This document shows, one piece after another, positions 16,724-25,979 of a DNA stretch of 64,000 bases. The DNA comes from Pedobacter sp. SYP-B3415. Its GTDB lineage: Bacteria > Bacteroidota > Bacteroidia > Sphingobacteriales > Sphingobacteriaceae. The DNA is taken from NCBI RefSeq assembly GCF_004138205.1, contig NZ_RXNQ01000003.1, positions 62,001 through 126,000 on the forward strand, in the 5' to 3' direction. The notes under the pieces were generated by a model, which was not told the origin of the DNA, searched no databases, and was given only the letters and a program-made list of their open reading frames with translations. The stretch's first letter is position 1. Every line of letters starts with the position of its first letter. The translations under genes were made by a program, and so were the position numbers.

Positions 16724-17071
16724 TGAATACGATGTCGGGTTGTGAAAGCTTAAGGCAACGACGACTACCAATGTATAAGTCCAGGCGAAGTTCCAAACAT
16801 GCTAACCCACGTTCATGTCGCTTTTTTACAATTATAATAAGAGAAATGTAAAGAAATTGTTGATTTGACAAGAATTCGGCCGCATAAGTAGAATAAAGCA
16901 GCACAGCCGGCGTTTTTGTCTATAATAATTTTATTTTTGCCGCAATTATCCCTTCCCCCCGCAAAAATTTGTTGTTTGTTTATGCTTCTGTAGCATTTGA
17001 ATTTCTATCGGATCGTTCTATCCGTTCGACAAGGGATTGTTGGCAAAATGGATAGTTGATTATATGCAGTT
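16724..17071 (+). other. Intergenic stretch with possible short untranslated transcript
   Basis: No protein-coding gene is seen. A TATTTTTG element at 16932-16939 fits TAnnTTTG, but the nearest TTTG (16915-16918) is only 13 bases upstream. The segment then runs to a strong terminator at 17072. CTATCC near 17018 can pair with GGATAG near 17049. A small RNA is possible but unproven. Confidence 0.3.
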
Positions 17072-17096
17072 AAAAGGCCTCCAGGAGGCCTTTTTT
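17072..17096. terminator. Strong symmetric terminator
   Basis: AAAAGGCCTCC-a-GGAGGCCTTTTTT forms a near-perfect hairpin usable in both directions. On the minus strand it lies 37 bases beyond the stop of the HxlR gene at 17133. On the plus strand it would end a transcript from the preceding gene-free stretch. Confidence 0.8.
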
Positions 17097-17132
17097 ATTA
17101 TATAAAACTGCAGAGGCGGGTTGATGAACAAA

Positions 17133-17531
17133 TCAGCCTATGGGTTCTTCGTATTTGACAGTGCCGGCACACATTGCCTTAGCTGGCACTGAATAGTCAG
17201 GCACGATATCTTCGCGGTGTTCATTGCCCCATTTTTCCATAGATCCGATCAGCGGTAAAAGACTTTCTCCCAGCGGGGTGAGAAAATATTCAACCTTCAG
17301 GGGCAACTCGTGATAAACCGTTTTGCTGATCACGCCGTATGCCTCCAACTCTCGCAAGGCCATGTTGATCACCCTGGGATTCGCCAGACCCAGGGCCCGG
17401 TGCAGAGCGCTCGGTCTGCGAACATTCAGGTGTATGTATTCAATGATTAGAGGGTTCCACTTGCCGCCCAGTACCTTCATGGTTACACTAATGCCGCATT
17501 CATTATTTTCAGGGATTTTTTTCTCGTACAT
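17133..17531 (-). CDS. HxlR family transcriptional regulator
   Basis: 132 aa. The winged helix is ECGISVTMKVLGGKWNPLIIEYIHLNVRRPSALHRAL followed by RVINMALRELEAYGVISKTV. Family hallmarks are the C..S/T...V.GGKW opening and the LPLKVEYFLTPLGESLLP wing. It is divergent from the UvrA-like ABC protein at 17664, which it may control. The ATG at 17531 is chosen as the first in frame. Confidence 0.92.
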   Translation of the reverse strand: MYEKKIPENNECGISVTMKVLGGKWNPLIIEYIHLNVRRPSALHRALGLANPRVINMALRELEAYGVISKTVYHELPLKVEYFLTPLGESLLPLIGSMEKWGNEHREDIVPDYSVPAKAMCAGTVKYEEPIG

Positions 17532-17663
17532 GATGTTCGGAGTTTGATGTGAAAATACGGAAAGTCATGGCTGGTGCAAAGAACTGTGAACTCCGGGCGA
17601 TTGCGAACTACATCCATGGTAGACTTTTTTTTTATAACTTGTGGCTCCTAACCCATCCCCTTT

Positions 17664-19919
17664 ATGATCCCTGAATACATTGAAATTCGCGGTGCCCGCG
17701 AAAACAATCTCAAAAACATCGATCTGAAACTGCCCAAGAGAAAGATAACGATCTTTACCGGGGTTTCCGGATCAGGAAAGTCTTCGATAGTCTTCGACAC
17801 GATTGCAACCGAAGCGCAAAGACAATTGTATGAAAACTTCAGCATGTTTATCCGAAACCTGCTTCCAAAATTTCCCCAACCGCATGCCGATGCGATTGAA
17901 AAACTCAGCATGGCCATCGTGGTTGATCAGAAACGGCTTGGCGGCGGGTCGCACTCGACCATGGGAACGATTACGGATATTTCGCCTGTTCTTCGTCTGC
18001 TGTTTTCCAGGATCGGAAGCCCGCAGGTAGGTTATGCAAATGCTTTTTACTTTAACGATCCGCAGGGCATGTGCCCGGTGTGCAGTGGCCGGGGACGAAA
18101 GCTCGGATTTGATGCTTCTAAATTCATCGATCTTACAAAAACGCTCAGAGAAGGCGCTGTACAGGCCCCCGGCCTTGCATCGTGGGAAAAAGACATGTAC
18201 ACGCACAGCGGCTATTTTGATGCAGATAAAAAGCTGAGTGATTTTACGAAAGAAGAAATGGATCTGCTGCTTTACGCCAGCCCCCGCAAGTTTAAATTAA
18301 GAATGGGCGAAGGCAGCATGAACGCAACCTATATGGGTGTTATCGAAAAGTTTGACCGCGCTTACATCCGCCGGGATATCAAGACATTGTCAGACCGGAC
18401 ACAAAAAACCATCATGCCTTACCTACAGGAGCAGCCCTGTCCCGCCTGCAAGGGTGCGCGCTTAAACGAAGCGGCCCTCTCCTGCCGCATTGCAGGCCAC
18501 AACATCGCAGAGCTCTCCGCGATGGAGGCCGGCGAACTCGTCAGCTTTCTTGAAACCATTACCGATCCCGTTGCAAAACCGATGGTTGATACGCTGACAG
18601 AAAGGCTCCAGCATCTGGTAGACATGGGCCTTGATTACCTGAGCCTGGACAGGGAGACAGACACATTATCGGGCGGCGAGTCTCAGCGGGTAAAGATGGT
18701 CAAACACCTCGGCAGCAGCCTGATCGATGTATTATATATCTTTGATGAGCCAAGCGTTGGCCTGCACCCAAGGGATGTATACCGCTTAAATGCACTGTTG
18801 CGCAAATTACGCGACAAAGGCAATACCGTACTTGTGGTAGAACATGATCCTGACGTCATTCGCATTGCGGATCATATTGTGGATGTGGGTCCGATGGCCG
18901 GCACAAAGGGCGGAGAAATCATGTATGAAGGCAGCCTGGAGGGGCTTCTCGACTCGAACACACTTACCGGAAAATACATGAAAAATGCGCTGCCTTTTAA
19001 GACAGAATACCGCAAACCAACCGGCATGCTGCCCGTTAAGCACGGCAGGGTCAATAACCTTCAGGATGTGAATGTCAATATCCCTGCGGGTGTGATGACC
19101 GTTATTACCGGGGTGGCCGGCTCGGGGAAAAGTTCGCTGGTCCATCACGCATTTTTGAAAGCGCATCCGCAGGCTGTCGTGATTGATCAGTCTCCGGTGG
19201 GAACCTCTACACGCTCAAACCCTGCAACTTACACGGGAACGATGGACCTGATCCGTAAAACGTTCGCAACTGCAAACAGGGTTGACGCTTCCCTGTTTTC
19301 CTTCAACTCGAAAGGGGCCTGCAGCAACTGCCAGGGAACGGGCGTTATCTATACAGATCTTGCCTTTTTGGAAGGCATTAAAACACCTTGTGAGGTATGC
19401 CAGGGCAAACGTTATAAGGAAGAGGTACTTCAGTATCACCTGCAGGGCAAATCGATCTCAGACGTACTTGCAATGACTGTAACTGAGGCTGCCCGTTTTT
19501 TTACGGGTAAAGACATTGTAAAAAAGCTGGAAACGATTCTCGAAGTCGGACTCGAGTACCTGACCCTGGGTCAGCCGCTGAGCACACTTTCTGGCGGGGA
19601 ATGCCAGCGGATCAAACTGGCGAGCAAGCTTCATAAAAAAGGCAGCATTTATGTGATGGACGAGCCTACCACCGGCTTACACCTCTCTGACGTCGGGCGC
19701 CTGATTGAACTCATGAACGGACTGGTAGACAAAGGCAATACCGTAATTGTGATCGAGCATAATCTGGATGTGATAAAAAATGCCGATTGGATCATCGACA
19801 TGGGGCCCGAAGGCGGCCATAAAGGCGGCAGAATCGTGTTTGAAGGCACACCCGCGGAATTGCTGCGTGCATCCGGTTCCCATACAGGCAAACATCTGAA
19901 GGAAGCTGTTCAGGCCTGA
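17664..19919 (+). CDS. UvrA-like excinuclease ATPase (short form)
   Basis: 751 aa, about 190 residues shorter than canonical UvrA. It carries both ABC modules: Walker A GVSGSGKSS (about residue 33) and GVAGSGKSS (about 475), signature LSGGESQRVKM and LSGGECQRIKL, Walker B DEPSVGLHP and DEPTTGLHL. Zinc-finger CxxC pairs are present (CPVCSGRGRK, CPACKGAR, CSNCQGTGV, CEVCQG). The shorter length fits the DrrC/UvrA2-type paralogs associated with resistance to DNA-binding drugs rather than the housekeeping NER subunit. The divergent HxlR regulator supports an inducible role, which is an inference. Confidence 0.92.
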   Translation: MIPEYIEIRGARENNLKNIDLKLPKRKITIFTGVSGSGKSSIVFDTIATEAQRQLYENFSMFIRNLLPKFPQPHADAIEKLSMAIVVDQKRLGGGSHSTMGTITDISPVLRLLFSRIGSPQVGYANAFYFNDPQGMCPVCSGRGRKLGFDASKFIDLTKTLREGAVQAPGLASWEKDMYTHSGYFDADKKLSDFTKEEMDLLLYASPRKFKLRMGEGSMNATYMGVIEKFDRAYIRRDIKTLSDRTQKTIMPYLQEQPCPACKGARLNEAALSCRIAGHNIAELSAMEAGELVSFLETITDPVAKPMVDTLTERLQHLVDMGLDYLSLDRETDTLSGGESQRVKMVKHLGSSLIDVLYIFDEPSVGLHPRDVYRLNALLRKLRDKGNTVLVVEHDPDVIRIADHIVDVGPMAGTKGGEIMYEGSLEGLLDSNTLTGKYMKNALPFKTEYRKPTGMLPVKHGRVNNLQDVNVNIPAGVMTVITGVAGSGKSSLVHHAFLKAHPQAVVIDQSPVGTSTRSNPATYTGTMDLIRKTFATANRVDASLFSFNSKGACSNCQGTGVIYTDLAFLEGIKTPCEVCQGKRYKEEVLQYHLQGKSISDVLAMTVTEAARFFTGKDIVKKLETILEVGLEYLTLGQPLSTLSGGECQRIKLASKLHKKGSIYVMDEPTTGLHLSDVGRLIELMNGLVDKGNTVIVIEHNLDVIKNADWIIDMGPEGGHKGGRIVFEGTPAELLRASGSHTGKHLKEAVQA

Positions 19920-19929
19920 GAACAGAAAC

Positions 19930-19955
19930 AGCAGGCTTTTGGGCCTGCTATTTTC
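19930..19955 (+). terminator. Terminator after the UvrA-like gene
   Basis: AGCAGGC (19930-19936), six-base loop, GCCTGCT (19943-19949), then ATTTTCTT. It lies 11 bases after the stop of the UvrA-like gene. Confidence 0.8.
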
Positions 19956-19989
19956 TTATTATTGAGGTAACATCAGCGTCCTGAATTTT

Positions 19990-20346
19990 TTAATCAGCCG
20001 ACCAGACCGCCAGTTCATTGCTGTCGGGGTCTGTAAAATGGAACCGCCTTCCGCCCGGAAAGGAAAAAATGTCCTGAACAATCTGACCACCAGCATTAAC
20101 CACCTTGTTTAACGTGCTTTCCAGATCTTGCGAAAAAAGGATCACAAGGATGCTTCCCTTCTGTGGTGTGCCAAGCGTAAAACCGCCATCCACGTATTTA
20201 CCGGAAAAGGCTGTGTATTCGGGTCCGTAGTCAGTAAATTCCCAGCCAAAGCTCTGCTGATAAAAGTTTTTAATTCGTGTCAGATCTGCTGATAAAAATT
20301 CGATGTATTGCACCTGCTCATGCGGCATTCTTTCTTTTGTTTCCAT
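19990..20346 (-). CDS. VOC family protein (glyoxalase/bleomycin-resistance fold)
   Basis: 118 aa with one VOC module: VQYIEFLSADLTRIKNFYQQSFGWEF at the start, a central GGFTLGTPQKGSILVILF strand, and FTDPDSNELAVWS at the end with the metal-site Glu. The family covers isomerases, dioxygenases and drug-binding proteins; the substrate is unknown. It is convergent with the UvrA-like gene. Confidence 0.9.
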   Translation of the reverse strand: METKERMPHEQVQYIEFLSADLTRIKNFYQQSFGWEFTDYGPEYTAFSGKYVDGGFTLGTPQKGSILVILFSQDLESTLNKVVNAGGQIVQDIFSFPGGRRFHFTDPDSNELAVWSAD

Positions 20347-20459
20347 CTGATTTAAGTTTCTCTAAAGGTAAGCATGCGCACCAATTAGGGCGATGTGGAA
20401 AAGGCGGTAGTTATGAACAGTGGACAGGAGCGGAACATTTCAGGGAACAAGGAGTAATG

Positions 20460-20469
20460 AATCAGCAAC
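20460..20469 (+). repeat. 10-bp target-site duplication, left copy
   Basis: AATCAGCAAC immediately left of MITE-like element copy 1. The identical ten bases follow the element at 21005-21014. The identity continues a few bases either side because the flanks resemble the element tips. Confidence 0.75.
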
Positions 20470-21004
20470 CATTGTTGTCCTGTAAAAATTTGCAGAATAA
20501 AATAAGATCCTTCTGAACAGTCTCAAAGCAATATCTGCATCAATTTTCTAAATCAACCCCTGAATTTTATGTTAAGGGTTTTACGCACAGGCGGTGGTTT
20601 TGATGAGGGTTTTGCCTGATTGCTGCCACTAATAGGTGCGGACCGGCCTTGTATCTTCTCGCCGCAGAAAAGTATTAAAAGTCTTGCACTGTTCTGAGGA
20701 GGTTGAGAAGAACCAAGGTGGGGAACCAGCCCGGAACGGAATGGCGCAGGGATATCCGGGCCTTTTCCCGCCGCCGTAGGACTTTTGATGCTTTTATGCA
20801 AGAAGAGATACACAGCCGGAGCGGTTTGTTCGTCTCTTGTATGTTGTTTCAATGGTACGAACGCTTTCGGCTATGCCTCAGGTGCTTCTTTTCCAAGAAA
20901 AAGAAGGAGCCCCAGCGGCGGTGAGCGGTTCGATACCACAGTTTCAAAGTTGTTGGCAACCGAAGGACTATATATTTTCACAACACTTTCCCCGGACAGC
21001 AATG
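20470..21004. mobile_element. MITE-like non-autonomous element, copy 1
   Basis: 535 bp bounded by imperfect inverted repeats, CATTGTTGTCC on the left and GGACAGCAATG on the right, with longer A-rich similarity inward. The flanking 10 bases AATCAGCAAC are duplicated. The interior is nearly the same, base by base, as 26687-27226. Small open frames inside are broken by one-base indels between the copies, so the element appears non-coding and would need a transposase supplied in trans. It fills most of the 750-base gap between the VOC and AraC genes. Confidence 0.8.
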
Positions 21005-21096
21005 AATCAGCAACCAAAACTCTGGCTACGTTTGCGTGCACTCTGGCCATTTACATCTGACCAAAGAACATACCTCAAAATCACTACCTTAGCATA

Positions 21097-21897
21097 ATGC
21101 AAATCCCTTCATCCCCCGCTCTGAAACCCTACATCAGGCATTACCTCTTTATCGAATACGCTGCAAGGACTTGCGGACCTGTGCGCCTCTTTCCTGATGG
21201 CAGTTGCGGAATGGTTTTCCTGAACCGCAAAATCGCTTTCTCTTCATCCGGCGGTAGCCATAATCTTTCCGGCTGTTTTATATATGGGCAGCTGAACAGC
21301 TATCTTGATCTTGAGGCGGCAGATCGTTTCTCTATTGTTGTAGTTGTGTTTCAACCCTGGGGTCTCAACCGGCTTACCGGAGTTCCTGCGGCAGAAATTA
21401 CGGATCAGATAATTGCCGGAGGCGAGCTTTTCGCCGAAACCGGGGTCCTGACCGATCAGCTCGCAACCGCCCCGGGGTGCCGGAACAAGGTTGATGTACT
21501 GGAAGCCTTTTTTGGTAATATTCTGCAAATCGGCCGCAGGAAAGCAGATTTTATAGTTCCCGAGAGCGTTGCTGAGATTTCCCGGGCGAATGGGAACCTG
21601 TCTGTAGCAAAACTTGCCCGGTACATTGGCTATAGTGAACGACAGATTGAGCGCGCGTTTAAGGAAGAAATCGGAATCAGTCCGAAAATATACGCAAGCA
21701 TAACCAGGCTGCACCACTTCATCTGGCTCAGTAAGGCAGCCCGGCACTCTTTTACCAATAATGCTTATGGTGCAGGTTATACAGATACCTCTCATTTGCG
21801 CAAAGCATTCGTCAGGCATACGGGAATCACGCCCGCGGCATACCTGAGCACTCCACGCAAACTCGCGGTAAACTTTATCAGCCTCAGCGATTCCTGA
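21097..21897 (+). CDS. AraC family transcriptional regulator (DUF6597-type sensor)
   Basis: 266 aa. The N-terminal DUF6597-like domain (PYIRHYLFIEYA, LFPDGSCGMVF, FQPWGLNRLTGVPA) covers about residues 8-125. The C-terminal HTH_18 spans about 155-255: LSVAKLARYIGYSERQIERAFKEEIGISPKIYA and the second motif AYGAGYTDTSHLRKAF. It is 68 bases upstream of the carbon-nitrogen hydrolase gene, which it may control. Confidence 0.92.
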   Translation: MQIPSSPALKPYIRHYLFIEYAARTCGPVRLFPDGSCGMVFLNRKIAFSSSGGSHNLSGCFIYGQLNSYLDLEAADRFSIVVVVFQPWGLNRLTGVPAAEITDQIIAGGELFAETGVLTDQLATAPGCRNKVDVLEAFFGNILQIGRRKADFIVPESVAEISRANGNLSVAKLARYIGYSERQIERAFKEEIGISPKIYASITRLHHFIWLSKAARHSFTNNAYGAGYTDTSHLRKAFVRHTGITPAAYLSTPRKLAVNFISLSDS

Positions 21898-21965
21898 GGA
21901 AATGTCGCGTTTTTACATGGCGTGTTTTTTTAGCAGGCCTAGATTTGCGCAACAACTTCAGACGT

Positions 21966-22937
21966 ATGGAAAAGCTAAAAATCTCAACCGCACAATTTGA
22001 ACATAAGAGTGCTGACAAAGTCTATAATCTAAGCATGATCGAGGCGCTGACGGCTGATGCAGCCAGGCAAGGCGCTGATGTGATCGCATTTCATGAATGT
22101 TCCGTTACCGGCTATACATTTGCACGCAATTGCTCCAGGGAAGAGCTTCTGGACATTGCCGAATACATCCCCGACGGACCAAGCGTACGGGCACTCATAG
22201 ACATCGCTGGCGGGTATAACATAACGATACTGGCCGGGCTGTTTGAAAAAGACCATAACGGCAGGATGTTTAAAGCGTATATCTGCGTTGATAAAGGCGG
22301 ACTTGTTGCCAAATACCGCAAATTACATCCGTTTATTAATCCGCATCTAACTCCCGGCGATCAATATTGTGTCTTCGAGATAAAAGGCTGGAAATGCGGC
22401 ATCCTGATTTGTTATGATAACAATGTGATTGAAAACGTACGTGCTACCAGATTGCTTGGCGCAGAAATCATTTTCATGCCGCATGTAACGATGTGTACCC
22501 CGTCTACCAGGCCGGGAGCCGGATTTGTAGCGCCCGCACTCTGGCACAACCGGGCAAATGATCCGACGAGCCTCCGTTCAGAGTTTGAGGGGCTGAAGGG
22601 TCGGGCCTGGCTTATGAAATGGCTCCCGGCCAGAGCTTATGATAATGGCGTGTATGTTGTTTTCTCGAACCCGATCGGCATGGACGATGACCAACTCAAA
22701 AATGGATGTTCGATGATCCTCGATCCCTTCGGAGATATTCTTGCGGAATGCCGTTCGATGGACAATGAAATTGCGACCTCCGTTATTACACGTGAAAAAC
22801 TTCGCCTGGCCGGCGGATTCCGTTATATCGAAGCCCGGAGACCGGATGTGTATCGCGACATTATCGGCCAGACGCATATGCCTCGGCAAAAAGTAGCCTG
22901 GTTATCAGCTCCTGCGTCAACCGGCAATGATGCATAA
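21966..22937 (+). CDS. Carbon-nitrogen hydrolase (nitrilase superfamily)
   Basis: 323 aa from MEKLKIST at 21966. The catalytic triad is visible: Glu in VIAFHECSVTGY (about residue 44), Lys in AKYRKLHPF (about 120) and Cys in CGILICYDNNVIE (about 153). It hydrolyses amides or nitriles of small molecules in the cytosol. The insertion after the Cys (TPSTRPGAGFVAPALWHNR) resembles amidase-type members. It follows an AraC regulator on the same strand. Confidence 0.92.
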   Translation: MEKLKISTAQFEHKSADKVYNLSMIEALTADAARQGADVIAFHECSVTGYTFARNCSREELLDIAEYIPDGPSVRALIDIAGGYNITILAGLFEKDHNGRMFKAYICVDKGGLVAKYRKLHPFINPHLTPGDQYCVFEIKGWKCGILICYDNNVIENVRATRLLGAEIIFMPHVTMCTPSTRPGAGFVAPALWHNRANDPTSLRSEFEGLKGRAWLMKWLPARAYDNGVYVVFSNPIGMDDDQLKNGCSMILDPFGDILAECRSMDNEIATSVITREKLRLAGGFRYIEARRPDVYRDIIGQTHMPRQKVAWLSAPASTGNDA

Positions 22938-23085
22938 TGGCTGGCAATAAGCTCCTCCGGCGCCTGATTTTGCAGGTTTTTGTGTGCAGCAGAGAGGCTC
23001 AGCGGCGCAGGATCGCTTCGCCTGCCGGCGGATGAAGCTAAACAAAACGGAAAACACATGTGTTACCGTTCTGAGCCCCATCCGT

Positions 23086-23916
23086 ATGAAAACCAAAATC
23101 TTGATTTTATTGCTTCTGGCAGTCGCAAAAGCTGGCTACACCCAGCAAACCTTGCGCCCCGTATCGTTGTTCAACCCTGTACCAAAACCGGCCATGCGAC
23201 AAATGGAGACAGACAGGCCGGATATAACCGAGTCTGCGATTACGCTTGATGCCGGTCATTTTCAGTTGGAGACTAATCTTGCGGCCTTCAAAAGGGAAAG
23301 AAACGATGACCTGCTGAAGTCGACATGGTTGATCAACGATATGATTCTGAAACTTGGACTGGGCGCGTCTACCGACATTCAGCTTGACTTTGAGACCTAC
23401 GTAAAAGAAACCACTGAGGAACGTCTTAGTCATACGAAGGAACGCGAAGCCGGAAATGGAAACCTTACGCTCCGTATCAAACAGAACATTTTGGGGAATA
23501 ACCGGGGTAACTTTGCTGTGGCGGTACTGCCTTATGTCAGGTTTCCGATAGCAGGCTATGGTGAAAAACATCCCTATGAAGGCGGCCTCATCGTCCCTAT
23601 GCAGCTTAAAGTTGGTCATGACTGGAAAATTGGCGCACAGGTTGAGGTCGACCGGCTTGAGGATATGGAAGGTCATGGTTCGCATACTGAATTTCTTCAG
23701 TCGCTAACCCTCAGTCACCCGCTATTGAAAAAACTGGATGGCATCGCAGAAACGCATTATACGTATGATTTCAAGCAACATCATTTTTCGAATTTCCTGA
23801 ATGCGGCGCTTCAGCTTGAAGTGTATAAAGATGTTAAAATAGACGGCGGACTGAATTATGGCCTTCAAAAGGATGCGGAAAAGCGTTATTTTCTCGGGCT
23901 TTCGCTTCGCATCTGA
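23086..23916 (+). CDS. Outer-membrane beta-barrel protein (phenol MetA-type family)
   Basis: 276 aa from MKTKILILLLL at 23086; the upstream extension lacks a signal peptide. The signal sequence is cleaved near YTQQ. METDRPDITESAITLDAGHFQLET is the characteristic start of this putative transporter/MetA-pathway phenol-degradation family. The rest alternates as amphipathic strands and ends in the barrel-like FLGLSLRI. It probably forms a small outer-membrane pore, with unknown substrate. Confidence 0.82.
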   Translation: MKTKILILLLLAVAKAGYTQQTLRPVSLFNPVPKPAMRQMETDRPDITESAITLDAGHFQLETNLAAFKRERNDDLLKSTWLINDMILKLGLGASTDIQLDFETYVKETTEERLSHTKEREAGNGNLTLRIKQNILGNNRGNFAVAVLPYVRFPIAGYGEKHPYEGGLIVPMQLKVGHDWKIGAQVEVDRLEDMEGHGSHTEFLQSLTLSHPLLKKLDGIAETHYTYDFKQHHFSNFLNAALQLEVYKDVKIDGGLNYGLQKDAEKRYFLGLSLRI

Positions 23917-23966
23917 TTTATGCATTGCCGGGCTGCAGGAAGCCCGGCAGTGATTATGACATTTGT

Positions 23967-24530
23967 TCAGACTTTCAGCAGACCGCGAAAAGCCCTCGCG
24001 CCGTAATAAGATTCGGCACCATTGTGATACATAAAAACGGTATCATAACGCCGGTCGCCGAAAATCGCTCCACCGCGCTCCCGGATCTCCGCCGGGGTTT
24101 CCAGCCAGCTTGAGGTTTTGGTGTCAAACGGCTCCAGTTTTTGCAAATCGCGATATTCAGCCTCGTTAAGCAACCTGATTCCCATTTCGCGCGCCATGCC
24201 CTGTGCACTATGTTTTGGCTTGTGTTCTTTTCTTGATTCGAGTGCATCCGCATCGTAGCAGATACTTCTTCGCCCTTTGGGACTTTCCGCTGAACAATCG
24301 CAAAAAATGTATTCTCCTGTTTGCTCATCGCGGCCAATTACATCCGGTTCGCCTGCGGTTTCTTCCATTTCGGCAAGCGACCATAATGCGGCGGGGTTTT
24401 TCTCAAGCCGGGCCTGTACCGCTGCCCACTCGATCCCTTTATGCCGGTTCATGTGTTTGTCAAAGCGTTGTTTCAATGTCATGAGCAGCTTCTGCTGTTC
24501 TTCCTGCGGTAGTTCTTGTTTGTTAGTCAT
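23967..24530 (-). CDS. DUF4256 domain protein
   Basis: 187 aa cytosolic protein matching DUF4256. The landmarks are the helical N-terminus, LARLEKNPAALWSLAEMEETAGEPDV, IFCDCSAESPKGRRSICYD and the C-terminal RRYDTVFMYHNGAESYYGARAFRGLL. Function is not established for the family. It is a single gene, convergent with the barrel protein. Confidence 0.88.
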   Translation of the reverse strand: MTNKQELPQEEQQKLLMTLKQRFDKHMNRHKGIEWAAVQARLEKNPAALWSLAEMEETAGEPDVIGRDEQTGEYIFCDCSAESPKGRRSICYDADALESRKEHKPKHSAQGMAREMGIRLLNEAEYRDLQKLEPFDTKTSSWLETPAEIRERGGAIFGDRRYDTVFMYHNGAESYYGARAFRGLLKV

Positions 24531-24602
24531 ATAGGTTTAAATTTAAGGGCTTACTATCTCCCGGCAAGCGTCCGGGAACTGAAGCGCGGTGTAGGGAACA
24601 CA

Positions 24603-24992
24603 TCAGTTTATTTGCGGCGCGACGGGCATTTTCCGTGAGGCTGGTCTGAACAGCCAGGAAACAATGGTAAGAACAAGCAGCAATGCTGCCGGCAATACCG
24701 TTTTAGCATGTTGACCCGCTGCAAGATGCGAAAAAATTGCACCAGATGTTGTAAAGAAAAACCCGGCATAAGCCCATTCCTTCAACAGCGCCTGTCGTGG
24801 CAGCAGTATCACGCATACACCAGCCAGTTTCCAGAGGCCCAACAGGGTCAACAGGTATGAGGGGTAACCGAGATCGGTCATCATCTTAACTTCCTCCGCC
24901 TGTTTCATGAGCTGGACGATTCCCGTTGATACCATACCAAGCGACAACCAGGAAGTAGCGATCCAGTAAATAATCAATTCAGGTCTTTTCAT
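24603..24992 (-). CDS. DoxX family membrane protein
   Basis: 129 aa, four transmembrane helices. WIATSWLSLGMVSTGIVQLMKQAEEVKMMTDLGYPSYLLTLLGLWKLAGVCVILLP is typical of DoxX-like proteins found next to SRPBCC genes. It lies 2 bases downstream of the SRPBCC gene, as the third member of an ArsR-SRPBCC-DoxX operon. Confidence 0.88.
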   Translation of the reverse strand: MKRPELIIYWIATSWLSLGMVSTGIVQLMKQAEEVKMMTDLGYPSYLLTLLGLWKLAGVCVILLPRQALLKEWAYAGFFFTTSGAIFSHLAAGQHAKTVLPAALLLVLTIVSWLFRPASRKMPVAPQIN

Positions 24993-24994
24993 CG

Positions 24995-25474
24995 TTAGTT
25001 TATTGAATCTTTTGCGATAGCTTCTAACCGGTTATGAGCCATATTCAGACCCTGTGCAAAAGGCAGTTTTAGCATCTGGTCTCTAATCTCAGATGATCGG
25101 TAAACAATGTGCATTGTGAGTTTACTTGTCCAGATACCAAGCGAATGAAACTCGAGATACTCAAGCTGTACGGGAAACGGTGTGTTTTCCATTTCAAATG
25201 TCCTGATAATTTCGCTTTCCGGAACAACGCGATGAATAGTTCCATTGGCGCTGAATACAACATTTCCTGCGGGATCTGAAGTTTCAAAGCGATAGCCGCC
25301 ATGCGGACGCATTTCAAATTGCAACACTTTTGTGCCCATCCACTGCTCGAATAATTCCGGAACGGTATAGGCTTTAAAAAGCAGATCGATGGGAAGATCA
25401 AATTCCCGGGTAATGGTGAGGTCCTGCTTGCCCTCTTCGGCGCTGATTCTCGTTTTTAACTCCATATAATTCAT
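24995..25474 (-). CDS. SRPBCC family protein (AHSA1-like)
   Basis: 159 aa with an AHSA1-type START fold: [27 protein letters not shown], then [27 protein letters not shown] and a C-terminal helix [22 protein letters not shown]. The ATG at 25474 overlaps the ArsR stop by 4 bases, so the genes are translationally coupled. A second Met three codons on is an alternative start. It probably binds a hydrophobic ligand. Confidence 0.92.
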   Translation of the reverse strand: MNYMELKTRISAEEGKQDLTITREFDLPIDLLFKAYTVPELFEQWMGTKVLQFEMRPHGGYRFETSDPAGNVVFSANGTIHRVVPESEIIRTFEMENTPFPVQLEYLEFHSLGIWTSKLTMHIVYRSSEIRDQMLKLPFAQGLNMAHNRLEAIAKDSIN

Positions 25475-25794
25475 TTGTTTGATTTGAACTGTTTCATGAG
25501 ATCTTCCAGTCTGTTAAAGCGTTCATCCCACAGCTGACGGAAGGGTTCAATAAAATCTGCCACCTGTTTCATGGTTTGCGGATTGAAGTGGTAGTGAATT
25601 TCACGCCCGCTCTGCTCTTGTCTGAGCAGTTCACACTCGGTAAGGATTTGCAGGTGTTTTGACACCGTTGGTCTGGCGGTATCGAAATTAGCGGCAATGG
25701 CACCGGCTGTCATTGACTGCGTAGCAACCAGCATTAAAATGGCTCTCCGTGTTGGGTCTGCTATAGCCTGGAAAACGTCCCTTCTTAAATTCAT
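25471..25794 (-). CDS. ArsR family transcriptional regulator
   Basis: 107 aa winged helix: [50 protein letters not shown], with the wing [14 protein letters not shown]. It lacks the Cys pair of metal-sensing ArsR, as expected for the SRPBCC-associated subgroup. It is the first gene of a three-gene operon. A TGAC repeat site lies just before its start. Confidence 0.92.
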   Translation of the reverse strand: MNLRRDVFQAIADPTRRAILMLVATQSMTAGAIAANFDTARPTVSKHLQILTECELLRQEQSGREIHYHFNPQTMKQVADFIEPFRQLWDERFNRLEDLMKQFKSNK

Positions 25795-25803
25795 TATGTA
25801 GCT

Positions 25804-25838
25804 ATTTGACTACAAATATAATGAAGTCATTTGACTAC
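25804..25838. promoter_or_regulatory. Candidate ArsR operator
   Basis: ATTTGACTAC occurs twice (25804-25813 and 25829-25838), 25 bases apart. The second copy is part of the perfect dyad AGTCA-TT-TGACT (25825-25836). Both sites lie within 45 bases upstream of the ArsR start, where an autorepressor would block transcription. Confidence 0.6.
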
Positions 25839-25979
25839 GTAATCCTTTTTTAAAATTTTTCGAGGAAGTGAATTGAGATTGGCTTTTATGGTAGATATGA
25901 GGTTTGAGGCTTTTGATAGTGTACAGGTATTCGTAGTTCGTATTTAGACGCGGAGCAAACCGTAGATATGAGATTTTAG

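Noticed and set aside
17664-19919. Housekeeping uvrA
   Set aside because: The protein is about 190 residues too short and is paired with an HxlR regulator, which fits the short UvrA-like paralogs better.
20553-20852. 99-aa minus-strand open frame (KSIKSPTAAGKGPD-type) inside the MITE-like element
   Set aside because: The second copy at 26849-27034 has one-base indels that change the frame after the first 20 residues, so the sequence is conserved as DNA and not as protein.
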